A program made the position numbers and the translations under genes. 64,000 nt of DNA from Chrysophaeum taylorii. Taxonomy: Eukaryota; Sar; Pelagophyceae; Pelagomonadales; Pelagomonadaceae. Shown here piece after piece: positions 42,115-53,325 of the stretch (its first letter is position 1; each line of letters begins with the position of its first letter). The stretch is from positions 1 to 64,000 of the forward strand of contig JAQMWT010000653.1 in NCBI GenBank assembly GCA_029834535.1. Reading direction: 5' to 3'. The notes beneath the pieces were generated by a model. It saw nothing but the letters and a program-made list of their open reading frames with translations. It ran no database searches and was not told the DNA's origin.

Positions 42115-43384
42115 ATCACCATCGGTTGCCTGGACCCTGGTACACTTACGTTTATAGTTGGTCATATTTATAGACGACGAGACGGGCCGAAGTTCGCAAC
42201 GACTTTAGGCGTGGATGGAATGGCGGATGTCTCTTATATTGGTCGTGGGATGGTCGAAAAACTGGAAAAGGATAGCATCATCCTTGACCGGGGTGATCTT
42301 CTAGTCGAGCGCACCCTGTACGGGTCAGGATTGAACAAGACGACTATCCACAAATGGGTCGCATTGCGGATTGCGCTTGCGGACGACGTGGCCGTTCCAG
42401 TTGTTGCTATTGTGGCCGATACTAATCAGCTATTTTCGCTGGGAGCGCGCGATATTCGATTGTTGGGAGCCATAGTGGACTACCCGCGAAATCGCATTGC
42501 GTTTCTACGCACACAAGTCGCTTACGGGCGCAAGAAGTTCGAGGTGCAGGATCGACGAGTAGATTCTCCGATTTTGACGTTCTGAACAACTTATGACGAG
42601 CGCAATCCCGTGGTAGTTCAGGTTTATAGGCAGCAGCACCATGCGATGCAACAGAGCCTGAGCACAGTTGAGAACCGAGTCTACGCTCGCTTGTACAAGA
42701 TTGAAGACCTCCAGCATCCACCGCCGAAGCGAGCGGGAGCTTCGACGACTTGGGGAGTCCCTCCAGTTACGCCTTCTCGAATTTCGAACAGCGATGCCTA
42801 TGAAGTGATAGCATATGCTGCGCGCACGATGAAGGCCGAGCCTGGGCGCACCTACTGCGTGCCAGTCGCTCTTTCAGAGCCCATGGAAACCGGGCAAGTT
42901 TTCGTTGCTACGTCCTCTGGGTACGAGCAACTCGGGGTAGTCGATGGAATGTGTTCTTCCCCTGAGGATCATGATAAGCTCGCAGCTCGAGTGGCGATAT
43001 CCTCTACCCAGGATGTGCCGACCGTGATTACTCAAGGTGAAGTCCTTGCTTTGGGCGATATTGTTCGTTTTGATGACGAGCTGAATGCTGAGACGGTCGA
43101 CGATTTAACGAAGGATGGTGAAGCTGAATCTAACAAGGCCAACTTATCATTCACTGTTTCGGTCGCCAGCCATCTGACTCATGGCGATGCGGCTCCCGAG
43201 CCGATGCTTTTGAGCTCGGTGCAGAAGGCGTCTCCTTCTGCCGATAAGAAGAAGAATTCTCGTCAAGAATCGCTCGGTAACGACGATTTCGACCGACGAA
43301 CTGACGAGGAGGAAAAGAAATGCCGAGAAGTTACAGAAGGCGAGGTTCGCCGAAGGTTTGAAAAGGTCCACTGGGTGCCGATCA
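42115..43384 (+). pseudogene. Retropepsin-like domain and following beta-rich segment of G3
   Basis: Right after N2 the reading resumes with the protease. VDGMADVSYIGRGM carries the same DGM as G1, and LFSLGARDIRLLGAIVDYP is the second half. After it come segments shared with G1 (EPGRTYCVPVALSEPMETGQVFVAT, QDVPTVITQGEVLALGDIVR) that look beta-rich. Their role is unknown; position suggests part of the protease-pol connector. They lead directly into the methyltransferase-like domain. Confidence 0.82.
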
Positions 43385-44170
43385 CGTATCGCAAGGTTGT
43401 GATGCTCTTTAGCGGCGCCGGAGGAAGTACATTAGGACTGCAACGAGCGAACGAGTTGTGCGGGACGTCGTTTCGAATCGTCCTTGCTCTTGACTCTTCA
43501 ATAGCTGCCAACAAGGTTCATCAGAAGAATTTTCCGAAGATACCTGTGGTTCAGCACACGCTCTGCGGACGATATGACTCGACCCTCCGGTTGATCAAGG
43601 CTTATTTACCTGAAGCGGAATGGTCATCGTCGATGTGTATAGCGTCTCCACCCTGCGTTCATTCATCACTCTGCAACTTGACTTCCAGTGATGTTGGCAG
43701 GGGACTTACGGCCACTAACTGGACGATGAAGCTGTGCAAAATGGCTGGCTTCATGATGTGGCCGATTGAACAAGAGGCGTCCATTATTTCTTATATAGCG
43801 CGTTTGCACCCTTACGTGTACGTCGTCAATTTTCATGATACCACGCCCACTTTAATGAGCTCTCGCGTGCGATTGTTGGTTTCCAGTCACCCACTGCACT
43901 TGCGAGAGGCTCCGAAGACATGTGCGAATATGTAACAAACGTTTGCTGCAGCTTTAGGTTACGTTCATGAACGCCACCTGCTCCAGCTGAATAATCTCGG
44001 CTCGTCCCGAGAAGCAACAGATACGGCTTGCACCGTTACGCGAGTTCCTCTTCGTTTGGGACCGCATCGCTCGGACACTCGGCCTTTGACTCTCGAGATG
44101 ACGGCCGAGTTGCTCACGACGCCGCTGGACCATGATTGGGCTAGCTTGTCCAAGACAGATTCGTTCGAGC
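43385..44170 (+). pseudogene. Cytosine-5 DNA methyltransferase-like domain of G3
   Basis: It reads VVMLFSGAGGSTLGLQRANE (motif I-like), VLALDSSIAANKVHQKNFPK (motif II-like), IASPPCVHSSLCN with the PPC at 43648-43656, WPIEQEASIISY, VVNFHDTTPTLMSSRVRLL (RxR) and an AELLTTPLDHDW end. It agrees with the G1 domain residue by residue over most of its length, which shows the domain is an inherited part of this gypsy lineage. In this copy the connection to the preceding protease segment is direct. Confidence 0.86.
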
Positions 44171-47100
44171 ATTTAGCGCCTGTCGTCCCTCCAGACACTC
44201 TTGCGATTTTAGCAGTCGATCTGCACAACTCCGTGACCAGAGGTTTCCGCCAAAGTGGCGAAGTCCTGCCGACCGCGTTGAGCCCGACAGATCGATCCTT
44301 TGAGCAGCATTTGCGAATCTCCGACACCACCTTTCGTCACGCACAGACTCCGCTGTTAAATGCGCGTACTCGTGTCGTTAAGTGGGTGTCAAAAGATGAT
44401 CTCCAGGATCCCACTAAATGGGAACCGCCAGGAGTTCCTATGCTTCCGCTTCCAACAGATGCGCCGGGGACGGCTTATGCTTTTTCTGCTGCCCCCCCCC
44501 GACAATCAACCCGACAATCAAAAGTGGACGTTCCGCCGGATCCTGAACCTGAACAGGAGCCGAAAGTAAGGAGCGAGCCGAATGTGCGCGTCAAAGGTGA
44601 AAAGATCAATAAGAGCCACCCTGAGGTGAGGTTCAAATACAAAGAAAAGTTCGATGTGCCATGGAAGGATGCGCCGCGCGATGCGGACGGTGTACCGTTA
44701 CCGCAGACTCCCGAGCACGTCAAGGACAATGATGCGATGAAAGTCGTAATTCCGACGAAGGAAGAAGTCGAAAAGGTTGTTCGAGATCTGGGAATTCCCG
44801 ACAACCCGCATCTGGATGATGATGCGAAGATGATGTTGAGCCACTGCGTGCAATACGCGTGGGCTTTCTTTGATCCGATTATGAGACCCGTGGACTCGCC
44901 ACCGGTTTCTCTACGATTTAAAGACGCAAACCCACGACCGATCAATATGTCGCCTTATACGTTGACGCCAGCAAAGCTCGAGTGTCTCAGAAAGCAGATC
45001 ACTGAGTGGTGTCGCGATGGAGTCATCCGACCGGCGAACTCTCCGTGGGGATTCCCTGTACTGATGCTGCCTAAGAAGGGAGCAGAGGCCGGGACGTCGA
45101 ATGCTTTTCGTGCTGCAGTTGACTTGCGTCGGCTCAATGATCAGCTGGTCAATGACAGTTGGCCGAATATTCGTCAAGATGATGCTTTGGCTTTTCTTGC
45201 CATGCGCCGTTGACGGACGTGCATTGATATTCGATGGGGTTATCATAACCTACGTTTGGACGCCGCTGCTCAGGACGCTGTTACTATGGTTAGTCCACTT
45301 GGAGCCCGTAGTTTCTTGCGCTTGCCTCTAGGAGTAAAAACAGCAGGAGCTCTCTTTTGTAAGCAGATGGCTAGCGATTTGTCCACATGGATGTATAAGG
45401 ACTTGGTCGCGTTTGTCGACGATATTATGATGGGATCGGATGAACTCCATCGACATTTACAAGTTTTGATTGAAGTGTTGTGCCATTTGGCACAGCGAGG
45501 ATATAGTGGACGAACTTCGAAGTTCCACCTCCTCAAGGATGAAATCGGGTTTTTGGGACATATTCCGACTCCGGGAGGCTTGACGCCGAATCCCAAGACG
45601 TTAGAAGCGTTGCAGCAGATGCCGATTCCCGGTACGTTGCCCAATACGTCCCCGAAGACCCAGATTCGATCTTTCATTGGCATGAGCAACTATTGCCGCC
45701 GATATGTGAAGAATTATTCGAAGATTGTGGAGCCGCTTCGGCGATTGTGTCTTGAAGGCGTTAAGTTTGAGTGGACGCCTGCGTGCCAAAAGCCATGGGA
45801 CACGATCATCGAAGCTTTGGTGGACTCTCGCGGACTTTATCATCCTGATTACGATCTTCCTTTTCAGATTCGCTCGGATGCTCCCAATGATGGTCTGGGT
45901 GCGTATCTTTTTCAGCTCGTGGAAGTCAAGGACGAAACCGGCAAGGTGACACGAGAGGAACGAGTAATTGAGTATTGGAGCCGAGCTGTGCCGAAAGAGA
46001 TGCGGAACTATGAGCCTCGTCGGCTAGAGCTACTGGCATTTATTCTTGCTCTAGAGCATTTCCGCTCTGATATCGAAGGTCACAAGACGATCCTTGAAAC
46101 AGATCATCGCAACATGACGTTTTTACAAAAGGCGAAGCACTCGTCTGGCCAGTTGGCTCGATGGGCGATGCGGCTCGCCAACTTTGATCCTGAATTGGGT
46201 TACAAGCCAAGGAAGTCGCCGGGAATGAGTATCCCTGACTGTCTCTCTCGCAATCCTATATATCATGTCATCGAGACGGACGAGTTTGGTGAACCCTTGA
46301 ACCACGCGTATCTAGTGTGCCAAGAACTCCCTCGCCCTGTCGATGATGAAGGAGTACCTTTACCTGGGTGCCATGTCATTCTGTCGTTTGTTGCGACTGA
46401 GTTGCCTGTGGAGAAACAGGAAGAAGACCTCGATGATCCGATGCAATTGGTCACGTCTCATGCTACGAAACAACGTCAGAAGCAACGTCTGCAGACCCAG
46501 CCTAGTATTTTCCGTGATGCCGATGATTACCAAGAGTACATCGACAAGATTCCGGATAATTTGACTTTGGAAGAGACAGCCAAAGAGCAGATCACTGATG
46601 CTACTTGCGAGGACATTCGTTATCGCATGGCTCAGGGCCATTCTCTTCGTCGGTACGGAGCCAATTATCGCTATCAAGTGGTGAACGGAGTTCTCTACCG
46701 TGCCGCACCCGACTTGCACCCGATGATAGTCGCACCCCGAACTTCACGGACGCGCATCATCCGATTGTACCATGACACACCTCTCAATGGTGGTCATATG
46801 GGTCGTCAAAGTACAGTGCAGTCGATACTTGAACGTTTTTGGTGGCCCCACATGTCTAATGAGGCGGGCGCTTACATTTCTGGTTGTATAGTGTGCAAGA
46901 AAGCTCGTACGCCAGAACCAAAGAGAGCAGGTCTGCTTCAGCAACCAGTGTGTGATGGTGATTGCGTCGTCCTTTGTATGGATTTGTTTGGACCTTTGCC
47001 CAGTGCTGGTCCAGAGACATATCTGATCATCTTTCTTGATCCATTTTCTCATTTCTGGATTCTCGACGTACTACACCATAATACTGCTGAGTCAATCCTC

Positions 47101-47190
47101 GAGTCTTTTGTCGCGAATATATTGCTCAAAGGCTATCTACCTCAGAGGATTCGTACCGACAATGGGAAAGAGTTCGTCGACAATGCAGAG
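44171..47190 (+). pseudogene. RT, RNase H and partial integrase of G3
   Basis: Linker with KEKFDVPWKDAPRDADG, then RT (about 44800-45540) with DGVIRPANSPWGFPV, RAAVDLRRLN, LPLGVKTAG and AFVDDIMMGSDE. RNase H (about 45850-46140) has RSDAPNDGLGAYLFQ, RRLELLAFILALEHF and ETDHRNM. The integrase zinc site (about 46760-46920) has HMGRQST and CIVCKKA, and the core has CMDLFGPLP and RTDNGKEFVD, where gypsy similarity ends. It is very similar to G1. Confidence 0.9.
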
Positions 47191-47650
47191 CAATTAGCGT
47201 GCAGTGGTAAGTCACCTGGGAAACCATCCCGTCTCATCATGAACGTCTGGAAGTATTTAATTCGGGGAATGAAAGGTATGTTCCCTATATCCTCAGAACA
47301 CGACAGACGGCATATAGAACTACACGAGAAAGGTTAAGTGTATGGTGCTACATACCTCGGGACGCGCTAGACCATGATGATGAGCTTGAGCACAAATCAG
47401 AGGACTAATTGACTGTGTATAAAGGAAGAAGAAGGGTAAGGAAGAGACCACGTTCTCAACGGACGGATAAGGGTAAGAGGCAGCAGATTTCTCTGCACCC
47501 CCTCGAGATGTCTTGAGCGCAAGGTGCGACTATAGAACACCTATAGAGAAAGAAGATGATGAAGGAAAGAAAAAAAAAAGGAGACTACAGTCTTGATGGT
47601 CGCAGAGGTCACATACGAAGCATCAAGAGTATAGCAGGGTGTCTTCGGGC
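47191..47650. other. Junction region between G3 and C2
   Basis: About 460 bases after the end of gypsy similarity and before the end of C2 ORF3 (minus). No coding match. There is a purine run at 47555-47584 on the plus strand. It may hold the 3' untranslated part or LTR of C2, but no second copy exists in the window to prove an LTR. Confidence 0.5.
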
Positions 47651-49640
47651 TTAGGGCTTGGACTTGGTGGAGCTGAGAGTCGACTTGACGCTTTTGAACA
47701 GAGCATTACGAGACACAGGTACGACAGACAGTGTGTTAAGGCTATCTGAGGTGGTGGACATCGTTACTGGTTCGAGAGTATCGGTATCGTCTTCGTCAGC
47801 TCCTGCTGTCCGGTGGTGAACACCAGTAGCAGAATGGTGTGGTACCATACGAAACGTGAGTGCAAGTAAAGCATTCAGTATGGATGGCACCAGCGAGTCA
47901 AGTTGTAGGGTGTCCAGTTGGTTTTCCAAGAAGTTGGACTCAGCGAACGGATCCGATCCGAGAAGATAGAAGAGTCGTCCGATTCACATGCCAAGGGAAT
48001 GCTTTGAATACACGAGAGCAGCTTATCACGCGGATGATGGAGGTGATCGTCCGGGGAGGAGTAGTTGGCGGCATATTGGTCATCAGCTGTAGGAGTTAAG
48101 CGAGACAGCAGCTCTGTGATCTTGTACAGTGTTATGAGTAACACGTGTGCATTGGCTGTAGGAGGAAAGAGCCGGTTCTCCAGGGAGGTGATTGAAGCAA
48201 TGGCAGCCTGCAGATCTGTGCGCAGAGATAGATTCTCAGCGCTGAGGGTGTTGACCTTGCGGATATGTAGGCGAAGAGTTTCCTGGTGTTGCTCGACTTG
48301 TTGACGCAAGGCATCGACATCAGCAGGCGAGGCAGAAGGAGCAGGGTGTGTCAATGGCGAAGACATTTCCAGAGTAGGCTCTGATGTGGAGAGTGAGTAG
48401 TTTAACGACGTTTCGGTCAACACATGCTGTGCAAGTAACGGGTGTTTCGCGTTTATAAAGCGCAGAAAGTCTTGATGTTCTGCCTGAGTATAAGTGGGGC
48501 CGAACATCACATCCAGGAGTGACGGCGGTTTTGTATCATCTGAAGATGATACGTAGTCGTCAAGATGTTGTACCCACGATTGGGCAACGGTAGTAACCAC
48601 ATGATGGAATTTGGAGGGCGTGAACATAGCCTGAGCTTTGCGACTCTGTGTTCGAACAAGAGTTACAAGGAAGTTAAGATGCTCAAGGTGCATCTGTGTT
48701 ATAAGCCGAAGATCCAGTGCGAATGGCCATTGTGTAGTAGGATCTGTTGAGGACTGAGCGGATACAGATAAGACTAAATTGACAAGTGACGTGTGTTGTG
48801 TTAGTATGCTTGTCAAAAGAGTATATAACTCCTTTGGCAAATGATAGATGCGTATGAGGGTAGCGCGTATATGACCAGCTGAGTGCGCATCACAAGGGAA
48901 TTGGAGGGAAGTATCATTGCGAGCACATACGGTAGGTTGTATAGGCACTTGATCAGTATTGTGACAAGCACCGCAAATTCCCATAGTGATAGTAGAGATG
49001 GGGATGTGATCATTCTTCTTATGGTCGTCCGTGTTGAGGTGACTCCGCACTTCGGTGGGGAGTTCACGAGGTGTTTGTGCCTTGGAACTGTACGTGGTCG
49101 AGACAAGGAAAGTCGGTTGTCCAAGATCATTGAGGCACTGCGTACAAAAAGACGGCAAAATGAAGCGCTCACGTTTGGTTCCTCTGTAGCAGCCAATAGA
49201 AGCAATAGCAGGAGCAGCATCCCAAGGTATAGTAATGGGTAGGCGCATTGATATGAATGTTGCAGTTCCACAAACAATGAAAAGTCAGTAGACTCATAGA
49301 TAGAGTTGAGGGCATTGGTGAGTTCCACTCGCATAAAAGAAGAGAGAAATGAGGTGACAGGGACACGGAAGTTCTAAAGGAGAGAGATCCCCCGTTCGAA
49401 CAGAGCATAATCTATGCTGAGGCCGTCCTGGAGAGTTAGCGATCGAGGTAAGGTATGTTCGGCTGGTGTCGGTGCAACAGCAGCAGCCTGTGAGGTAGCA
49501 GTAACAGCGGTCATGGGTTGTCGATTTTGCGACAACCTGGGACAAGGTTCGACCGTGGAGAGCGAGCGTGGGACTGTCCTTCGAACGACTGGGGAGATGC
49601 CGCGGCCACGGGAGTGCCAAGAAAAATACTTGAGCGACAC
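47651..49640 (-). pseudogene. ORF3 of C2, CxxC-paired protein after RNase H
   Basis: It matches C1 ORF3: the CTQC and CGAC pairs around FILPSFCTQCLNDLG and TMGICGACHNTDQV, LEHLNFLVTLVRTQSRK, TETSLNYSLST, a coiled coil (DALRQQVEQHQETLRLHIRKVNTLSAENLSLRTDLQAAI) and a VPSILNALLALTF tail that continues to about 47651, ending beyond where C1 is cut by E0. Sequence conservation between two diverged elements suggests a real product. No membrane segment or signal peptide, so not a typical envelope. Confidence 0.72.
48398..48418 (-). promoter_or_regulatory. Repeated boundary motif of copia elements (example copy)
   Basis: One of ten copies of a motif that on the plus strand reads TTTAACGACNTTTCGGTC, preceded by TAG. 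Others: 4210-4230, 5483-5503, 7370-7390, 9164-9184 (C1); 49688-49708, 51596-51616, 53758-53778, 57149-57169 (C2); 59277-59297 (C3, opposite strand). Read in the element's sense it encodes T-(E/A)-x-S-L-N-Y. The copies lie at or near module borders. Function unproved. Confidence 0.75.
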
Positions 49641-49725
49641 TCACACGCGTACAACAAATTTGTGGAAAAAGAAGGTAGGGCCAGGGCTAGTTTAACGATG
49701 TTGCGGTCACTAGGGTTAGGCATCT

Positions 49726-50367
49726 TCAATCTCGTAAAGGCTTGTCGTCAGAGGCATGATGCATGCCGAGTAGAGAACGAAAAGTGGAGAACTCAGCAGC
49801 AAGTGGCTTTGTAAAACCATCAGCCACGTTCAGCTTGCAGGGAACATGATGGACTCGAATTTTCTGTAGCGAGATGTACTCGCGGATCTTAAACCATCTG
49901 GTCGACAGTGCCTTGGATCGAGAAGATCCATCTGGGTTATTAGAGGTGTGAACGGCGGCGGCATTGTCAGATAAGAGAGGTAGGCTTATGACGAAGCGCA
50001 TATCTTCAGCAATTGGGTTGTCATTGTCATCGAAATCAACAGGATCCGCGGTGTTCTCACCATTAGCATTGTCGACGTAGAAGGTGGGGTTGACGACAAA
50101 GGAGAGTTCCAATCGCAGCTTGCGTAGCCAAACAGCTTCATCAGCACAAATACTGAGAGCAATCAACTCAGCTTCGTGAGTTGAGCAGGAGATAATCGGT
50201 TGAAGCTTGCTTCTCCAACCTATAAGGCAGTTGAAAAGATAGAAGACAAACCCGGTGGTAGATTTCCTATCTTCCTGTGCTAAGGAAGGGGCGTTGTCAG
50301 CGTCAACCATGGCAACTAAGGGATCAAACTGTCCAGTGGATACACCCTGCTGTTGGTAGTCGACCAC
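49726..50367 (-). pseudogene. Copia-type RNase H of C2
   Basis: EDRKSTTGFVFYLFNCLIGW, SCSTHEAELIALSICADEAVWLRK (catalytic Glu), LLSDNAAAVHTSNNPDG (catalytic Asp) and HHVPCKLNVADGFTKPLA are typical of Ty1/copia RNase H. An insertion of about 35 residues rich in Asp and Asn separates the Glu and Asp motifs, and C1 has the same insertion. Confidence 0.88.
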
Positions 50368-50439
50368 AGTGGAGAGATCAATTCGATTAGCGGAGACAGT
50401 GCGAAGGTGAGCTTCAATAGCATTACCTTTAGGATGGAA

Positions 50440-51504
50440 CTAGAGGCGAAGTGAACGGTTTTCCGGCTTCTTTAGGTAGCGGAGCAGGTGCTCTAGCATT
50501 TGGACGTGAACATACGTGGGTGCATGCATACCACGCGAACATCTGCCCAGGGCTTGCGAGAAGTCAGGTCTGCAGGCCACTTGCATGAACACCAGCTTGC
50601 CAAGGAGGGTGGCAAAGTGCGAATTGATGTACAACTCTGTTTCAGAGCTGGGAGTGCCATCTTTATACTTGAAGGACGATGACATAGGATATTTAAGCGG
50701 GGTCAGTTGCTGCAAGACAAGGTGATCAGCGAAGAGTTCATCAAGCTTGGCTTGCACATCCAGAGGAATGGATCCATCAGATGTGCGACACACACGCATG
50801 CCTAGGAGGGTATGGACAGGTTCAAACTGCTCTACAGCATACCGTTTGTGGTGGGCATCCTGTAACTCAGTACGAAGAGTGTCATCATTGGACACAATAA
50901 CAATGTCGTCTACAGACAGACTGCATACGACGAACTTAGCATGTGCGGATACTCGAGCATATAGGCAAGAGTCCGAATGCAGGCGCTTGTAGCCAAGGCT
51001 ACGGAAGAAGCCGTCTATCTCTTTGTTCCAAAGAGATGGTGATTGCCGAAGTCCATAAAGTGACTTCAGCAGTTTCGGTAGGCGTCGGCCCTTGTACTTA
51101 GCGTCATCGGGGTCGATAAGCTCGACGCCGTATGGTAACGGAACATAGACGTCGGCATCAATGTCAGACTGAACGAAGGCGTTCGGGACGTCTGCGTGGT
51201 GGACAGGCAACTGCTTGTATGCTGCAATAGCCAGTAGTACCCGGATTGCGGTCATTGTGGCCATTGGGCTGAAGGTGCCAAAGAAATCGGCGCCAAGAGA
51301 TGCTAGGAAGCCACGTAGCACGAGGCGAGCCTTGTGCTTAACGAATTTGCCTGCAGAGTCTGTTTTAATCTTCAGCACCATCCTGCTGTCAATAGGGCGA
51401 GAGACACCGTCGGGTAAAGAAAGTTTGAAGCAGCCAAACCGGATAATGTCGTGGAGTTCCTTGGCGATGGCCTTGACGTAGGCGTGCCTGTCTTCAGGCG
51501 ACAT
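50440..51504 (-). CDS. Copia-type reverse transcriptase of C2
   Basis: About 355 codons with HKARLVLRGFLASLGADFFG, FSPMATMTAIRVLLAIAAY, DVPNAFVQSDIDADVYVPLP, KSLYGLRQSPSLWNKEIDGF, CSLSVDDIVIVSNDD and ACRPDFSQALGRCSRGMH in the RVT_2 order. It makes cDNA from element RNA. The sequence just upstream (TVGPDEYKAQ) follows the boundary motif at 51596-51616. Confidence 0.9.
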   Translation of the reverse strand: MSPEDRHAYVKAIAKELHDIIRFGCFKLSLPDGVSRPIDSRMVLKIKTDSAGKFVKHKARLVLRGFLASLGADFFGTFSPMATMTAIRVLLAIAAYKQLPVHHADVPNAFVQSDIDADVYVPLPYGVELIDPDDAKYKGRRLPKLLKSLYGLRQSPSLWNKEIDGFFRSLGYKRLHSDSCLYARVSAHAKFVVCSLSVDDIVIVSNDDTLRTELQDAHHKRYAVEQFEPVHTLLGMRVCRTSDGSIPLDVQAKLDELFADHLVLQQLTPLKYPMSSSFKYKDGTPSSETELYINSHFATLLGKLVFMQVACRPDFSQALGRCSRGMHAPTYVHVQMLEHLLRYLKKPENRSLRL

Positions 51505-51549
51505 ACCGTGGAGCCACTCGAGTTTGTATTCATCGATGGAAACGTCCGC

Positions 51550-53325
51550 TTATTGGGCCTTATATTCGTCAGGACCAACAGTGGCTGGTGAACTATAGTT
51601 TAACGACGTTGCGGTCGAGGCAGTGTGCGTGACTTCGGGATAAGCGGAAACAGCGTCAGTAGGAGTAGGAGAGGCAGATTCCAGTTGAATATGGATAGTA
51701 GGGTCGGCATGTAAGACCTGGGTGATATACTCTGTAGAGACCAGAAGGTATTCCTCCAAGTCAGCCAGAGATGCAGAATTAGCGCCAAACTCGGAGGAGT
51801 TGTGATCGATAAAGCTGGTCGGCGCCAGATACATAAGTGCATACTGTAAGGAAGAGATGCCAAAGGCAGCAGCGTGCTCAGTGAACGCAGCTAAAAGAGG
51901 CTGAGGAATGGGGCACGTAGGTGAGCCATCAGCAGTTAGAAAGGTTGCAACTGGGATGCTGGATGCGCACTTGGTGTGGGCGAAGTAACCATCGACGTGC
52001 GGGTAGCGGGCAAGTAAGTCAGTGCGCAACGGGAGAAGAAGACGAGCTAACAACGCATGTTCCCCCTCTGAGCAGATAGCAGACCAGAGGATACCACCAT
52101 TGATATGAAGGGCGGAGAGGGCGGGAGACTTGAACGTAAGAAAGTGGTGGCGAAGATCCCAGCGGAAATCGGCGAGTTTGCCACCAACGGCTTTGTAAGC
52201 ACCAATAGTAGACGCTTGCAGCCGGGCTTGGATATTTTCCATGGAGGTTGCCTTGCGGGTGTTAGGTTGTTTGGAACCTGGGACAAGAATGAGGTCATCT
52301 TGTGCAAAAAGGTCTTTGTAAGAAGGAAGCAAGGGCGGCGGTGGCATAGAGCCAGAATCGTCGGCTGCGTCGGAAGAGGGGGAAGAAGCAGGAGCAGGGG
52401 ACGAAGAAGGAGCTGAAGGAGGTGGAGAATGCCCCCTCTGAGGATGAAGTGTCCGTGTCCCCCTCTGAATGACATGATATTGGATAGCGGCGTGGGGTGT
52501 GAGCGAGAAAGGCGCGGGAGGAGCGTGAGGCGGAGGAGCAAGTTCAGGATCAGGAGTAGGATGCTGGAGCATGTAGAGGAATTGCAGCTTGGACGAAACA
52601 CGAATTTGTCCGTTTTCAGGGTTGAGGACGACGTCGGCGATATGGTCAACACGTGGGGAGACGAGCGGGTTTTGCGCGTTGGCGCAACATAGATATAAGT
52701 ATTTGCGGCGGCACGTTTCCCACTTGTGGTGCTCGTGGGATTCCAACAGAAGGTAGCATTCAGCGCCGGAGATCTTGAGCATGTCATGCTGGGGGGTGCT
52801 TAGTTGGTTGTAGAGCAGCTGTTGCGGACATAGGATGGCATGGTGAATGGGCTCGAGCGTGGCGTTCGGAAGGAGGTTGTAGCTTTGTATGGTGCGTATT
52901 ACCGCCCAGGGGAACATGATGGCTCGTTCCACGATCTTTGAGCCACGATAATGAGCATCAAGGAGAGAACGAAGGCGAGTCGAGGAGGCGGAGGCGATGA
53001 AGCCGATGGCTGACCCAACTTCAAAGTCAAAGTGGTGCATGTACGGCGGGAAAGCGATGAGCCGAATGCCTTTATCGACGCGGCACGGGGCGGTAATGTG
53101 CTGGCTAAAATAGGGTTTGAAGGCATCAGAGAAGAGGGTGCGCACGTGCACGTTGAGTTGTGTACGACAAAAGTCATACACAAAATCCAGGGCTTGAGTG
53201 AACTCCGTGGCGTTGGTGGTGCGTGTCAAGTACACAACAGAAACTTCGAGATAAGCTCTTTGAACACAATAATATGTGTGAAGCCTCCCCATTCTGACGG
53301 AATTGTCACATAGCCGCCGTCGCAC
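51550..53325 (-). CDS. Integrase core and C-terminal region of C2
   Basis: The frame (591 codons) begins in the integrase core: LTRTTNATEFTQALDFVYDFC, TLFSDAFKPYFSQH (second catalytic Asp), FPPYMHHFDFEVGSAIG (probable catalytic Glu), then the SGAECYLLLESHEHHKWETCRRKYLYLCC block that matches the typical copia 'fGc.aYv' region. A long Pro/Ser-rich linker (SPPPSAPSSSPAPASSPSSDA) and a conserved segment up to TATSLNYSSPATVGPDEYKAQ follow. It acts at the cDNA ends in integration. Confidence 0.85.
   Translation of the reverse strand: MRRRLCDNSVRMGRLHTYYCVQRAYLEVSVVYLTRTTNATEFTQALDFVYDFCRTQLNVHVRTLFSDAFKPYFSQHITAPCRVDKGIRLIAFPPYMHHFDFEVGSAIGFIASASSTRLRSLLDAHYRGSKIVERAIMFPWAVIRTIQSYNLLPNATLEPIHHAILCPQQLLYNQLSTPQHDMLKISGAECYLLLESHEHHKWETCRRKYLYLCCANAQNPLVSPRVDHIADVVLNPENGQIRVSSKLQFLYMLQHPTPDPELAPPPHAPPAPFSLTPHAAIQYHVIQRGTRTLHPQRGHSPPPSAPSSSPAPASSPSSDAADDSGSMPPPPLLPSYKDLFAQDDLILVPGSKQPNTRKATSMENIQARLQASTIGAYKAVGGKLADFRWDLRHHFLTFKSPALSALHINGGILWSAICSEGEHALLARLLLPLRTDLLARYPHVDGYFAHTKCASSIPVATFLTADGSPTCPIPQPLLAAFTEHAAAFGISSLQYALMYLAPTSFIDHNSSEFGANSASLADLEEYLLVSTEYITQVLHADPTIHIQLESASPTPTDAVSAYPEVTHTASTATSLNYSSPATVGPDEYKAQ

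Larger units (their letters stand above)
27259..47190 (+). mobile_element. Ty3/gypsy-like element G3, three nested inserts, 3' end lost
   Basis: It has a 5' LTR (27259-27580), leader, Gag, protease, methyltransferase-like domain, RT, RNase H and most of integrase, all closely related to G1. It is opened by N1 (30280-38553), a SINE (38721-39088) and N2 (39465-42109). It ends abruptly near 47190, after the RTDNGKEFVD part of the integrase core. No 3' LTR follows. Its coding parts carry several breaks besides the inserts. Confidence 0.9.
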
